The notes: a model not told the origin generated them from the letters alone. Shown: positions 1-12,187, counted from the stretch's first letter. The stretch is DNA of 32,778 bases from Hypsibius dujardini (GCA_001579985.1 LRSR01004029.1:1-32778), one strand, 5' to 3'. A program made the numbers and translations.

Positions 1-436
1 GAAGCTGTCAGTGTTTTTTCACTCTCTCTCATTCGCATTCTTTTGTGTGTGACGTTACGGTTATTATACCATACATGGTGTACACGAAAAGAAGTAAGGT
101 AAAAGAGAACGATGATGATATGATGGGAAATATATGGAGGTGTGTGTCTTGCCATACGGCAATTAATTTGTAATAACTGGACTACTTTCAGTCATATTTC
201 ATCTTTTGTCTGTCTGAGGTTTGGTTTGTTATCTGACGGTACGATTCCAGGCCGGCCGTATATATTGTGTTCGACGGCGCGTCGGTTGGGCTCATTCGGC
301 GCGTAGCATCTCCGGGAAAAGTTGTTTTTGCGTGAGATGGACGATTCTTGACATGGATCTTGAGTGTCATCTCCGAGCGCAGCGACTGCTGAGGATAACA
401 AGCTTGCGCAAATCTTATTGCTGCCAATATATAGAA
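1..436. other. Left flank, no gene recognised
   Basis: I see no exon-like stretch with homology here. Short open frames on both strands overlap one another and lack splice or domain support. The segment ends where a TCTG-type tetranucleotide array begins. Confidence 0.5.
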
Positions 437-650
437 CTGTCTGTCTGCCTACCTTTCTGTCCATCTGTTTGTCTCTCTGTCTATCTGTCTGTTTGCCTAC
501 CTGCCTTTCTGTCTGTCTATCTTTCCATCTGCCTGCCTGCCTGCCTGCCTGCTTATCTGTATGTGTGTATGTCTGCCTGCCTGCCTGTCTGTCTGCATAT
601 TTGTTCGTCTGTCTGTCTTTCTGTCTATTTGTCTATCTGTTTACTTGACT
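437..650. repeat. Degenerate (TCTG/CCTG)n tetranucleotide array
   Basis: The plus strand is a run of TCTG, CCTG and TATC units with interruptions. All three frames stay open and would give Leu-Ser-Val-Cys-like low-complexity peptides, which is an artefact of the repeat. The same unit recurs at about 1556-1655, 5757-5788, 6992-7334, 8174-8260 and 25062-25290. Confidence 0.9.
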
Positions 651-939
651 ATTAGTAGACCTACGTACTTGTTTGTGAATCTGTCTGTCCGTTTTTTCTA
701 TCTGATAATGGGCGCTTCGGTTTACTTGCAATCATTACCTGAGTAGACGACCAAAAAACATCCAATCGTTAGCTTATATCGTATATTAAAGTACAGGATA
801 CCTTAGTTGCCCATCAAATTTAAGAAAAATACCAAATAACTCATAAGTACACTAAATTAAAAAAGAATCTCGAACAAACCAAATAGGAACAGTATAAAAA
901 TCACAGCTGCGCAATAGTACAACGCTATGCAGAAGGTCT

Positions 940-3552
940 CTAATCGAAACGGACCTTGCAGCGTTTCCGTATGCGTCTAGCCACCTGCCACACCAGCCAG
1001 AGGAGCAGAAAAAATCCGGAAGCACCGTAGGTGAAAAAGACCGTATGTTCGTTCGGTAAGAAGCACTTGTAGACGGCCAGTGTGTCTGGACAGAACGAGA
1101 CCTAGACAAACCGGAAACGGCATTGTGTCGGCATGTGATTAAAATGATGATAGAACGGCTACTTGATGATAATCGAAAGTGGGTCAATTGCAACCAGATG
1201 GCTGGCCACGGACTTTCAAATCAAATTCGAACTAGATCTCATCGGTATATTACGCGACATACCATAAGAAAGGATGGGTTGATTTTATTGCGCCAATTAA
1301 ACGACGAGATAGTCCACTCGTCGACACCGTTCCGGTGCTTCCGATAGCAGCCGTGATGCGTGTGACCACCGAACACAGCGCGTGGCTCGATGGTATTCAT
1401 AATCTGTATGACGAAGAAGAGATCAGTTGTAGAAATGCCGGTCTACCTGAATGTTAAGTTCTCTGCCTGCCATTTACAAGACTGGCTTTGCATGCCTATC
1501 TCCTGCCTGTCAGTCACTCGTAGTATGTATGTCTGTCTGAAAAGCAAGTTCATCTGTGCTTGTCTGTCTGTCTGTCTACCTGCCTGTCTGACTATCTATC
1601 TATCTGTGCTTGTCTATCTGTCCATCTGTGTTTGTCTGCCTGCCTGCATGTGTCTGAAACTAATCTCAGGGCTGACCACGGTGTGCCAAGTCAGTCTACA
1701 AACTATCTTTCTGTCCTAGTGTTCCTTGCCTGCCAAGTCCCCTAAGTGCCTGTGTATCTGTATATCTTGATGTCAGTATCCCTGCCGGCCAATTCTGGTC
1801 CATCTAACTTAAGATTTGGCAACGTCTGCCAATTTGTGGTATAATTCGAACTCACCTGTTCAGTAGCCTCCTTACTGATGCATTCCCACTTTCCACGGAA
1901 CGGCTGCGACTTTTCATCAGCCGGAGCTTCATCCGGTTCGTTGCATGCTTCATCTGAGAGCCGATACATCGGGAAATGCTACAAAGTATACAGTTCGCTC
2001 AGCTACATGACGGGCAGTGTTTCGCGGCAAGATGAACCCACCTGGAGGATGATCGGTTTAGAGAATGCCGTCTCTCGAGAGAAGTCCACGGCATCGCATT
2101 CTTTCGGAAGGGTCTGCTCTTCTTCCGTACGAGCCTTCAAGGCTCGCTGACACCTGAGGCGCAAGGACACCACACCGAGCTGTTGTTCCGCTTCTTTGCA
2201 CATGGAACAGCGGTCACCTTCGAAGGCCATACTGTTGATTAAGACAAATTGGATACCGGAAAATTCGAGAAGCTCCACCGGCCTTCTTTCGAAAGCCTTC
2301 TCGAAACGCTGTCGAAGCTGAGGAATTATCCTGAAGAAAAGAAAACGGTCAGAATAGAATATAAACTGTGCTTATTACACACGTGTACTTGATCGATTGA
2401 TCCATCCTAAATAAAATACTTCCTAATCTTATCATTTTAAAACACGTTTAGTTTAAAAATATTATGCCAAACAAATTCCAGTAAAGAGCAGAGTCATTAT
2501 GAGCCACCACAAAAGCCATTATAACAAGGTATTAAAGATAAAGAAAAGATACTGTTCGGAAAATCGAAATCTTGATTTTGGTAAGTAGTTTGTCAAAATT
2601 AAATTAAATTAAATGAGCATTCTTTAAATCTCCATATTTGAATTGATTTGTTTCACGCGATTCTATACAAAACCTATACAAAATGCATTTACAACGATGA
2701 AATTCTACTCAAAAGCATTTTTAAACATTATTAAAATAAATTCCAACAACATTATGACAAGTCCAAGTAAAATGTATTTATTCACTGATTCCCTCTTGCA
2801 GAAATATGCTTGATTGCTAACCTGTAGTGAAAGCCAATATCGTGGTTGCCAACCGCACAGATCACCGGAGCCGACGACCAAAACATGATGCGAAATCTCC
2901 CAACATCTTCCCGAAAATCTTCCAGCAGGGCATTCTGTCCGTCATCTAAAATATCCCCTGAAGAACAACAAAAGAAAAATGATAAACGAACACATCTTCA
3001 ACTCAGCTGATTAATCAACCGCAACCGGCAGGGTAAAATTCCCCATCCGCCGTTTAATAAGCATAAAAAGCCTTTGATTGATTGATTGATCTGCCGAACT
3101 CACCCAAAACGAAGACGACATCTGGTCGGTGGAGGAAATCGGCAGTCTGAAAAGACCGTGTCATCTGCCATTCCCTGTGAACCGAGAGCCAACACAATAA
3201 GCTCACTTTAGCTAAAACGGCAGAAAGATTTCGTGAAGGGGTAAAGAGTTTCGGGTGGCAACCTGCGCAATTTGTCCAGCCAGTGAGCACGTTTCCCCAG
3301 CAAGTGTGGATCAGCGAGAATAATTGCTTGCAACGGTGGGCGTGGTGGTTTACCGTTTGCGAACGGGTCGTTATGGCAGGAATGTTTCGGCCAGGAGCAA
3401 GTGATAATGGCAAAGTAATAGATGAGATATTCACAGAAGAGTAAAGTAATGCTGATCCAGCTGCAAATAGTTATCAGTACTCCATGAAGTGAATTAAAGT
3501 CCAGGTGACGAATTTTTAATAATTTTTGTATGGTACGAGAGAAAAGGATCAT
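940..3552 (-). CDS. MPPE1: Metallophosphoesterase 1 (PGAP5-like), 7 exons
   Basis: This gene probably encodes the Golgi/ER-exit phosphoesterase that removes the ethanolamine-phosphate side branch from GPI anchors. Exons on the minus strand are 3552-3263, 3174-3104, 2957-2822, 2330-2042, 1978-1856, 1403-1263 and 1101-940. All junctions are GT-AG and the phases agree, giving 403 aa, close to the family length of about 396. Residues 23-50 form an N-terminal membrane segment. The metal-binding motifs follow in order: DPH (D81, H83), GDILDDG (121-127), GNHD (157-160), H263 in HFPMYR, and GGHTHH (from 315). A second membrane segment lies near 370-392, followed by a basic tail without a clear KKXX retrieval signal. 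The start is the first ATG upstream of the first membrane segment; further upstream only a TTG is in frame. It lies head to head with the DUSP12-like gene. Function is inferred from family membership. Confidence 0.88.
1556..1655. repeat. (TCTG)n tract inside an MPPE1 intron
   Basis: TCTG/CCTG/TATC units occupy the intron between the fifth and sixth exons (1404-1855) of the minus-strand metallophosphoesterase gene. They sit away from both splice sites. Confidence 0.8.
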
Positions 3553-4122
3553 GGCTACTACATTCGGAATACTATACAAAATGCGTGAGCAAACAACTGG
3601 TTTTGTGGGAGAAATTAAATTGCGTTTTGTTGACAACCACTCAAGCAATCAAACAATCAATCAATCAAAATTCAAAAAAGGTAGATTTCGTTTTTAGCTG
3701 GAGGTCTTGTGGTCAGCCAGTTTTGAATGTAGTGTGATGTGATTGTGGAGAGGGATGGTGTCCAACTCCTTGGATTTATCCGTGGTCTAAATCCGCCGAA
3801 TCCATGGATTAGGAAATTCACGCTATTTCCACGACCCAAAACCTAAACCTTCCATCCTGGGATTTTTGCTTAGGGGTTCGAGGACTCTTCCCAGAGACGC
3901 CCAATATCCGCTCACCTCCACGTGGAAAGTGATAGGGGTTTCCTTTTCGGATTTCTAAATCCAATCCAAACGCGACAAAATATTGGATTACACATACAAA
4001 ATTGCAGACATTTTATTGACGTAATATCCTAATCCTCGATTTAGCAGGACTCAGCGCGGCACAGGTGGCAGTAACCCAAATTGTATGATTTATTAATATT
4101 TGTGAAAAATTGAATTCGCAAT
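3553..4122. promoter_or_regulatory. Divergent intergenic region MPPE1 / DUSP12
   Basis: This 570-bp interval separates the two oppositely transcribed start codons, so it must hold both core promoters. I see no TATA box close to either start. An ATTG/CAAT tetranucleotide run is present near 3645-3668. A segment around 3758-3960 rich in GGATT/AATCC words looks repetitive but I could not identify it. Confidence 0.5.
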
Positions 4123-5926
4123 ATGGAGGAACGGTTGTTAAAGGACGACTTGTTTTGCCTCGTGGAGAGGAATTTATTGATCGGAAGCTACCAATCCATC
4201 TGCCTGCTTCAAGAACGCTCTCAAACCACACACGAATCTACCAATTCGCATAGTCCTACGAAGTATGCAGATGTTTCCACTACCACGCAACCCTCAAACA
4301 GAGAGCTGGAAGCGGGTAAATCGGCAGTTTTGACGGTGGACAGCCGGAAGCTTCCCAAAGACCTCGTGGACACTTTCGCAGCATACAAGTACATCAGTGT
4401 CGACGACAGTCTGCAGTTTGAGTTTATCCGTTATTTCGACGAGTGTTGCGCTTTTATTGAGGATCAGCGGACGCTTGGAAAAGATGTTTTGGTGCATTGG
4501 TAAGTCAGAATTCGCCGATGGATAAAGCTTTGCGCAGTGAGTGGTTGATTGGTCGATTACTGGTGTTGATGTCACTATACACAATTCATCAATCAATCGA
4601 CCGGTTCTGTCACTGTTGATTGTTGATTGTGAATCCTCTGACGGTAAAAGCAATTAATGCGTTGGCTGTTGTAGTGAGTTATTTTAATGTATGACCATTG
4701 GTTTTTCTAGCAATGCGGGATTGTCTCGAAGCGCCACCATTGTTACGGCCTATCTCATGAAAGAACACGGAGTGGATGTGAAGGACGCGCTTGACCGGTT
4801 GAGGAAAGCCAGATCTGCGATTGAGTACGGAGAAGTACATGTATCATGCGTAATTTTAGGATATTGCGTTATGGATAGATTTCTTATGCACGTGGATTGT
4901 TTTTTTTAGGCCAAACTCGAATTTCCATCAACAATTGCTGCTTTATCAAGGCATGGGATGCAAGCTGGACAGCTCTAATCCGAGTTACCGGCAATGGCGA
5001 CTGCGACTCTTGACACAAACAGGTTGCAATTTTCTGTCTGATCTATTGAAATGCATAATTCTGATAAATAAAAATTGCATTTGAAAGTTAAAGAATAATA
5101 ATTTTAAATGTTTAGGGTATTTGAAAATGCAAATTAAACCAACCTATCCTTGTTGCTAGAATAGTTACTGCGTTTTTTGCTCGTAAATTGATTGTCGTTT
5201 ATTAATTTACTGCTGATGCCAATTCGAATGAAATCCTTTTTAATTTACCCGGTTGCGGCTTTTTTATCTTACGAAATATTGCGACCCAGTGTTTCTAACT
5301 GAAATGCATCCTATGTTATTGCCGAGAAAAATTGTCTTTTTATGTTTAGGCTTTCCCGTGGTTGAGATTGAAACTCTGCTGGCCGCGGGTCCGGACTCAG
5401 GGAGTTCCGATCTCTTTTGCTGCAGATTATGTCGGTCCGTAATATTCGCATTACTAACGCTAATTCCCAAAGTTCTGTTTGTTCTACGCTTTTTTATTTG
5501 TTTTGATCTATTTAGGTGTCCGTTGTTCGGCCTTGCAAATCAACTGACCCATCCCGTTAAACATGCCGCCTCAGCCGATGGAGACACAAGCGAACCTCCC
5601 TATTCTATTGCTTCCTCCGCGTGTGTGCAAAGGGAGATATTTATCGAGCCCGTCGCGTGGATGAAGGACGAAATTATGCAAACCGAAGGGAAACTGAATT
5701 GTCCGCAGTGTGCAAAAAAAGTCGGCGCTTTCTCGTGGTTCGGTGAGTCTCAGCCCCCACAGACAGATAGACAAACAGACAGACAGAAGTGACTCTCTTG
5801 ATACTATTGAGTTTAAGGACAACCCCTTTCTGTTCAGGCGAGAAGTGTCCCTGCGGAGTTTTCGTCACACCAGCCTTCCACATGGACAAGGGAAAGGTTG
5901 AAATCCGTCGCGCTATCCCCCGCTAG
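4123..5926 (+). CDS. DUSP12: Dual-specificity phosphatase 12 (YVH1-like), 6 exons
   Basis: Exons are 4123-4499, 4711-4824, 4910-5022, 5350-5434, 5516-5742 and 5838-5926. Phases agree and give 334 aa, against about 340 for the animal family. The catalytic P-loop HCNAGLSRS (C126, R132) is created across the first splice junction; D94 or D95 is the likely general acid. The C-terminal zinc-binding half is present: paired cysteines C226/C229, the phrase IFIEPVAWM (271-279), then CPQC (292-295) and CPCG (309-312) followed by TPAF. This tail is specific to YVH1/DUSP12, which acts in 60S ribosome maturation (Mrt4 release in yeast) as well as dephosphorylation. Donors at 4825 (GTACGG) and 5435 (GTCCGT) are weak; I chose them because only they keep frame and family alignment. 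cDNA could shift those two edges. Confidence 0.9.
5757..5788. repeat. Short (CAGA)n tract in DUSP12 intron 5
   Basis: CAGACAGATAGACAAA-type units lie just inside the last intron of the DUSP12-like gene, about 14 bp after its donor. Confidence 0.8.
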
Positions 5927-6636
5927 CTTTCCATGAGCTAACTGCTACTCCAAATCCCAATGTCTGCTATCTCTAACGTACAGTACTATTACATCTTGAT
6001 TTGGTATATTTGTCAGCCTTCAGGCATCCATTGTGAAGTATCCGGTGGGTACTCTGTACTTGTATTGTAGAAGAGAGACGATCGAGGACCTGTTAATATA
6101 GTCACACCGTGTGTCGTCACCTTGCGGGCAGCTTAACCGGGTCAGCTTTCCTTTTCACGCGGTAGACAAATAGACACAGACAAACAACACAGAGAGTCAA
6201 TGCGTCAAAACGGTTACAGCCAAATAAACAAACCCCCAATCACACACATAGCACACAGACCGCCCGGCATTTACTCGCATTAAGCAAACAGGGAAGAAAT
6301 GATGACGGCTACCTGCCTAGTACCTCGTAGCCTATGCTGCTAATAGACAATATGGGTCAGCGTGATTCAGGAGCAGAACAAGGTCATTCTCTGATCTCAC
6401 TCTTGAGAGTGTGTCCGAGTGTTTCACGTGTGTCCAACAAACTTCCTCATCGCACCCCGGCCCATTTGATATACACTAATGATGGGGCTATCATACCCTC
6501 ACATAGACCCTCGCATATTTTGATATCAAATTCGTTTCCGGTTATAAAAACTTGATAAAAAATAATCATAGTCATAGTGTGAATTGCTTTTTCGACTGAG
6601 GCCAAAAGTCCCTTGCGTGTTAATCGAGAAAGCTCA
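5927..6636. promoter_or_regulatory. DUSP12-KLHL intergenic region with TATA box
   Basis: No gene is recognised in this 710-bp gap between two plus-strand genes. A TATAAAAA box at 6543-6550 lies about 90 bp before the KLHL start codon and is a reasonable core promoter candidate. A CAGA/ACAC-rich stretch occupies about 6160-6260. Confidence 0.5.
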
Positions 6637-8999
6637 ATGGAAGTCCAAACCTGGACAAAGACGTACACGACGCGGACGCTACAGCAGCTGCAAAACCTCC
6701 GGCGGGATTGTAAATGGACAGACATCATCCTACAAACGGTGGACGGGAAGGAGAAGTTCCCGGCACATCGATGTGTGCTGGCTTCGGCTAGTCCCTACTT
6801 CGGAGCGATGCTGGGCAGTGGAATGTTTGCGGAAGCCGGCAAGGATATCATCACTATCGGGGATGTGACGGATGACGGGCTGCGGCTGTTGTTGGGTTTT
6901 ATTTATTCCGGGGATGTCACGCTGACGTCGGATAAGATTTCGGAGGTGTTGAGCGCGGCTACTTTGACTCAGGTAAGAGTTGCAGGGGCGCAGACAGACA
7001 GAGAGCAGCAGAGCGAGATGATACACAGGCAGACAGAAATCAGACGGACAGAGGCAGCCAGGCTGGAAACCAGCCAGACAGACAGGGAGGCCGACATACA
7101 GACCGTTAGGCAAGCTGATAGACATGCCGACATACAGACGGATAGACAGACAGACAGACAAGCTGACAAACCTACAGACAGACAAACAGATAGACGGATA
7201 AATAGACAGATATATTGTCAGACAAACATACAGACAGATAGACAGGCAGGCAGATAAATATACGTATTATCTGACAGACAAACAAGCAGGCAGACAGACA
7301 AGTAGGCAGACACCAAAAATGGACAGGCAGGCAACTAGGTTATGACTCTTGTGTTCATTTTGACACACATCTTGTATGTACGTCGCTCAGGTCAACGAAC
7401 TGGTCGATCTCTGCGAACAAGTCCTGCAGGAACGGATGAATCCCGACAATGTCGTCGACATCTGGACATACAGCACCAACTTCAGTCTTTCATTTCTCCA
7501 ATCGTCCGTTCTCAGGTTTGTCGGCAAGCACCTTCCCACCATTGACCGGAAAGTGCTCCTCCGCTTCGACGGTGATTTTATAAAACGTCTTCTCCAAGAA
7601 GCCGTAATTCCAACGGTCGAAAGTAGTGTTCTAGTTAACACAGTACAGTGGCTGGATTTCAACTGGAAATGCCGTGAGAAGTATGCGAAAGACCTACTGC
7701 GCCGCATCTACTGGGATCGAATTCACCTGAGAGACCAGCGAGCCATCTCAGTGAGATGTTCGAAGCCTCTTCGGACATTGCTTACTGAAGCCAGTAAACA
7801 ACCGTCACCCGTACTCCCAAGAGGAATGACGGCATCCATTGTGATACTGGGTGGGTTCTCCATCGACGGACCAATCAACACTCTTCGAGTCGCTCCTGTA
7901 GGCTCCAATGGACCGGAAAGAAAACGGATAAAGTCGCCGGCGGATTGGTCGACATATTGCCGACTCCCGTCTAGGGTCAGGACTGTGGACTTTGCCGTGT
8001 GTGCTCTACCGGACGGCGGGCTGCTTTTGTGCGGAGGCACTTTTTTCGATGAAGCCGGGAATGAAATTCAAACAGCGTCCACGTTTGTGCTGGATGTTCA
8101 TTCGAGCCGCTGGATTCAGGCGGGCTCGATGAAGAAGCCGCGGTCGGGCGCAGTGGCAGTCTGGTTTCGGTAAGATCTGTCTGTCTGTTTGTCTCTCTGT
8201 TTACCTGCATACCTGCGCGTCTGTTTGTCTATCTTGCTGTGGATCTGTCTGCCTGCCTACATGACCATCACTTCATTTGGCTGAAAATCTGTTTATCCAT
8301 CCCTCTTAATTTTAGTCGTTCGAACTGACTTTCTGTTACAGAAATTTTATCTACGTCTTTGGAGGAGACCAAGAAGGACAAGCGACATGCGAACGCTACA
8401 ACATCTGCTCCAACAGCTGGGAGTTTCTCGGTAACGCTCGCAGTTCGAATGAAGGTGCAGCAGTAACCGTTTTCGGTGCGAGGATAATTTTATCTGGCGG
8501 ATTAGACGAAATGGATGCGCCGAGTAAAGCGTTCCACTCCTACGACCCGGAAAACAATATCTGGACCGCACTGCCCTGCTTACCTGCTGCATACAGCGAT
8601 CACTCCATGTTCACTTACCACAAAAAAGTTTTCGTCCTCGGCGGTTGGGCGTTGCACGGAAAAGTCGACCTGCACACCGTGCATACGGATGTCTATGCCT
8701 ACACTGCGGATGCTGGATGGCAGAAGGAAGTGTGGGAAGTGCGGGATGCGAAGCCGTTTCAACGATGTGTCTTAGCGAATGGGAAGCTCTACCTAATCGG
8801 TGGAGGTTGTCTGAAAGCGTCGCAGAGGTTTCTCAATAACTCTGTCAAGGACACGACGGGTACTGTCTTAAAGTGGTACGATTTGTCAGCGGGACGGTGG
8901 GATTCTTGCGAGGAAAGCGGTGTGGAGTCAGCGTTCTGGGACCACAAGGCCGTGATGTTGTACTTGCCGAGCGGCGATATCTCTAAACGAGCGAACTAA
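6637..8999 (+). CDS. BTB-BACK-Kelch (KLHL) protein, 3 exons
   Basis: Exons are 6637-6972, 7391-8169 and 8342-8999, with consensus GTAAGA donors and in-phase junctions, giving 590 aa. The BTB domain covers roughly residues 20-125 (WTDIILQTVDG, FPAHRCVLASASPYF, FIYSGDV). The BACK domain follows the first junction (VNELVDLCEQVL, then FVGKHLPTI). The C-terminal half carries Kelch-type blades with paired glycines (VILGGF, LLLCGG, YVFGGD, IILSGG, VLGGW, YLIGGG). Such proteins are normally substrate adaptors for CUL3 E3 ubiquitin ligases; the substrate cannot be read from sequence, nor which KLHL subfamily this is. The start ATG sits just before the BTB domain; an in-frame TTG further up is unlikely. 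Both introns are loaded with CAGA or TCTG tetranucleotides. Confidence 0.88.
6992..7334. repeat. (CAGA/GATA)n array filling KLHL intron 1
   Basis: Almost the whole first intron is CAGA-type units on the plus strand, the complement of the TCTG arrays elsewhere. Exon 1 could be read through into this tract in frame for about 95 codons, but the donor CAG|GTAAGA and the acceptor at 7390 restore the BTB-BACK junction, so splicing is the better reading. Confidence 0.85.
8174..8260. repeat. (TCTG)n tract in KLHL intron 2
   Basis: TCTG units begin a few bases after the exon 2 donor. The orientation is opposite to that of the intron 1 array of the same gene. Confidence 0.75.
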
Positions 9000-9299
9000 T
9001 GTTCTGATTCGGAAATAAGAAGGGACTGGATTGTAGTTCTGCCTCTTGACTATCTCTTTCTTTGAGCTTACGAAAGGGTCGATTGCTTTATTTTTTCTAC
9101 TGCGTCCATATAATAACCGTTGTGTCAGAGTGTATACGGCACAACAGTGCCAGTCAAAAGGCATAAAAAAGCAACAAAGAGCAAATCTAGCTATTGACTT
9201 TTAAAACAGAAAATATTTCATCCAGCCCAAGTGCACGAGGGTGATTACCCAGTACACAAGACGCATTTGCTTTCTAGATTTCCATACTAATTCGCTGTC

Positions 9300-9921
9300 C
9301 AAAGTACTCTAACGAGCGCTTGTCCCCCGTTTCCTGTTCCACTCGCTTGGTGATGTCGAAATGTGTCAATACTAGCTGGTTTTGATGTTCTCCGCTCTGA
9401 CGCAGAATGGCCACACGTGCCGATGAAACAGTCGATATGTGATTTCGCCATCGTATAGACGCAGATGATATCTCACACCATTGATCGCCTCCTCCTGACC
9501 TGGTCCAGCGTTAGCCCGTCCGGCCGTTTTCCGTTAGTTTAGTCAAGTCCCGCGGTCCCAGCGTGGATTGGATCTCGGCTGAAACCAGCACCCGCTTGAC
9601 GTCCTTGAGAGTTTTGTGGCGGTTTCATCATTCAGCCCTCTGTTTGCAGCTCAGGCCGTGATTTCCGTCCGTGCTGACTCGGGCACCGCACTGGCACGTA
9701 TGTGGTTTGCAGACAACCGTCCCAAGACTCAGGGCCACAATGACATGAACCACTAATGTCATCCAGTAAGTTTCTCGTCGGCGAAATCGGCAGAGCATAG
9801 ACCCACGCCCTTGATTCTTTGCCCAGTGGGCCCAGCGGATCGCCTTGCTGCAAGCGAAACTCCGACCGAAGGACAAACGATAGCATACTAGTATACCATA
9901 GCACGTTTGAAAATCAAACAA
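9300..9921 (-). pseudogene. Decayed non-LTR-type reverse transcriptase fragment
   Basis: In one minus frame the RT motif QQGDPLGPL is readable near 9830-9860. In the neighbouring frame, a Cys-rich end of the kind found after many invertebrate RT domains is readable (CKPHTCQCG followed by DGNHGLSC, near 9650-9710). Only about 110 bp separate the two, far less than in a full protein, so the middle is deleted and the frame is broken. Sequence toward 9300 continues weakly as the domain that follows. Stops are frequent. This is a dead copy with no neighbours belonging to it. Confidence 0.6.
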
Positions 9922-10321
9922 TCAATCGCCTGTCATCAAGGAAAAACCCATGAATGAGCTGATTTAAAAGCAGTTTGGATGCTGAGGCGAAACACAGATT
10001 TCACCCATACTTTGGGTGGTGGTTTAATTGCTTAACGTCGCATTGCACCGGAAATAACTCTCCGCACGAAGTAGCTACACTGTAAATCACTAGTTGCTTT
10101 TACGGAGCGCATTATAGCATTGAAATTCAGCGTGGCAATGCCGCGTCGGTTTTGGGACGATCATCCTTATTTTACGTTGGCTGGATCCTAGGATGTACTT
10201 TATTGCGTTTCGAAAAGCAAGCGCTAGAACCTTGTTGTTGCTGCTAGTACTAGTTTTACGACAATGCCGCCAAAAGCTAAGTGTAAATCACATGGGATTT
10301 ATTAAAAGAATCCTTACAATT
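9922..10321. other. Intergenic, nothing recognised
   Basis: No coding signal, repeat array or RNA-like structure was seen. The 300 bp after the KLHL stop (9000-9300) are likewise empty apart from the KLHL 3' flank. Confidence 0.4.
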
Positions 10322-12187
10322 CTATTGAATCTGATTATTGGTGATGGTGTTAATGGGGACGATGGAATTTCCATTCAGCTCAAAGACGGTCCACACGGTG
10401 CCCGGCATGCGCGGCGGGATGTGGAATTCTCGATAGCTTCCGGCATGAGTGACGGTCACTTTGGCTCCCGAATTGGATATGAGGCCCTCGCCGGCCAAGT
10501 GGTGCACTGCAAAGCGGTAAACCCCCGCAACCTGTCGGGTGATGGTGATGGTCTCCGGTCCGTAACTTGTCGAGTCGTCCACGTCGAGGTCGGAGAAGGG
10601 AGCGGTGACTTTGCTGCCGCGCGCCCCGGGGTACACCCTGAAGCGTTCACTGCTCCCCGGAAGGGGTCCAGTCAGGTGAGAGTCGAGGTCCCGCGGATGC
10701 AGACCCCATGTGAGGACGATTCGGGTCTCGCCCGGCGGGGGGATCGGCGTCAGGGAGATGTCTTGATTATAGACGGGATTATGACCCAGCGAGATGACGT
10801 TGTGGTAGCCGGTGACGAAGCCGTCTTTGCTACCTTGCATGGTGTACGACCCTGTGTCTAAGACGATGCTCCAGGAACCGTCAGTCCCGGATACGACGCT
10901 TCCGATAACGGGCCCGTCGTGGACCCTGAGGCCCTTGCGGAAGTGGAGTAGGACCCCCGGCTCGCCCCTCCCTGTTTGGGCGTGCTTAGCCAGTCCACTG
11001 AGGACACCTAGAAAGACCCAATTGTTTAAGGCCCTGAGCAATGAGCACCCTTTCTTAGGCTAATTCATTGAGAACTTGTTGTCCTTTAGATCAATGGTGA
11101 TCATTACTTCATTTTCTGGTTAGTTTCATCGAGCAGTCTGGGGCTCAAAAAAACTATATTGAGGAGGAGCCCCAGTGAATTTAAATACAGCCATAAAACT
11201 GTCTTCAATAATAATATCAATACAATATATTACGTAACAAATTCGGTAAGCGTCATTGTTGCTTCAGTGTGTGCGCAGAATATCAGTTTTCAACGTGTTA
11301 TATTTCTATTTATGACTTTTAGTGATGAATTTAGCATTTTGTTTTGCCGGTAAATTCAAGCAAATGTTTTTTGGTGATGCTGTCAAGTTGGGAAACACTG
11401 GAAGATTCCATCGTCCTTGTTTTTCTCTATAAAAGTGGTGATTTTTAGACTACTATGGTATTTTTGCACAATCACAATCTAAATGCAATTTCGAATCAAA
11501 CTAATAGAGATCAGGGGACGGAACTCTGCGAACCTTTCACAAAGAAACGAAAATTTCAGAAAAACTATCCAGTTTTGGTCTATAATTCCGTTCGTCCAAT
11601 AGCCTTCGAAATTTTGTTGCCTGAAGCTAATCGACTAATACGTGAATTTGGAATGGGATAGTATAAACAAGTTAACTTTAATGTAACTCTGCAAATTTCT
11701 ATTTTTACAGTGAAATTCAAGGAAATCAGGATGGCCCAGACGTGTTTTCAAAACTTTAAAATATCACCAGAAAAAACTTGCCTCTCTTTTCCGGCGAAAT
11801 ACAGTTTCATAATCATCATTAAAACGGGTCTAAACTCTTCAATCAAAAATATTATTTCAAAGTGATTATGAATTCAAGTAGCGCTTGAATAAAAATGCCT
11901 CAGATTTAAATTAAATGACTGTTTCATTCAATACACTTTTCTTTCGTTTAACTTTAACTACTTGATGTCACAGTGTCTTACCTGGACCGGTAATGCTGCG
12001 ATAGATGAAAGAGGCGAGATAGGCGCCGGAAACGGCATCCTTCACGGCGCCGGATACGGAGCCCAGTTCGAAGGCGGATGAGACGGCGAGCCCTGCGAGA
12101 AAAACATCAGTAAAGCACTTTCGCACATGAAAGATATTCTGACTTACCGAGGACGCACAACAGAACGGAGATACTTCTCACAAACAT
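10322..12187 (-). CDS. Secreted protein with carboxypeptidase-regulatory-like and DLDSHL domains, 3 exons
   Basis: Minus-strand exons are 12187-12148, 12092-11982 and 11007-10322. All junctions are GT-AG and phase 1, giving 278 aa. Exon 1 plus the start of exon 2 encode a signal peptide (MFVRSISVLLCVLGLAVSSA), so the product is probably secreted. A beta-sandwich of the carboxypeptidase-regulatory type follows (residues about 28-145), with GSWSIVLDTGSYTM and KDGFVTGY as its typical turn pattern. The second domain starts at ETRIVLTWGLHPRDLDSHL and continues with YGPETITI and GVYRFAVHHL. This pattern is shared with YfaP/DUF2135-like extracellular proteins of bacteria and some protists and invertebrates. 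No catalytic residues are evident. It could be a matrix or ligand-binding protein; the function is unknown. The reading frame is intact and high in GC compared with its 974-bp second intron. Confidence 0.75.
11008..11981. other. Large AT-rich intron of the secreted-protein gene
   Basis: This second intron is far longer than the gene's other intron (55 bp). It holds a plus-strand open frame at 11455-11661 that I do not recognise, starting with ATG and predicted to be basic. It may mark an old insertion, but no inverted repeats or target duplication were found by eye. Confidence 0.35.

Noticed and set aside
221-746. Three overlapping plus-strand frames rich in Leu, Ser, Val and Cys
   Set aside because: They are translations of the TCTG tetranucleotide array; a 4-base repeat keeps all frames open. 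The same applies at 24905-25363 and 6969-7257.
6973-7257. Read-through extension of KLHL exon 1 as a short BTB-only isoform
   Set aside because: The extension is pure repeat translation, and the splice sites on both sides restore the BTB-BACK junction in phase.
10193-10861. 222-aa plus frame opposite the secreted-protein gene
   Set aside because: It is the antisense shadow of exon 3, whose own frame has signal peptide, splicing and domain support.
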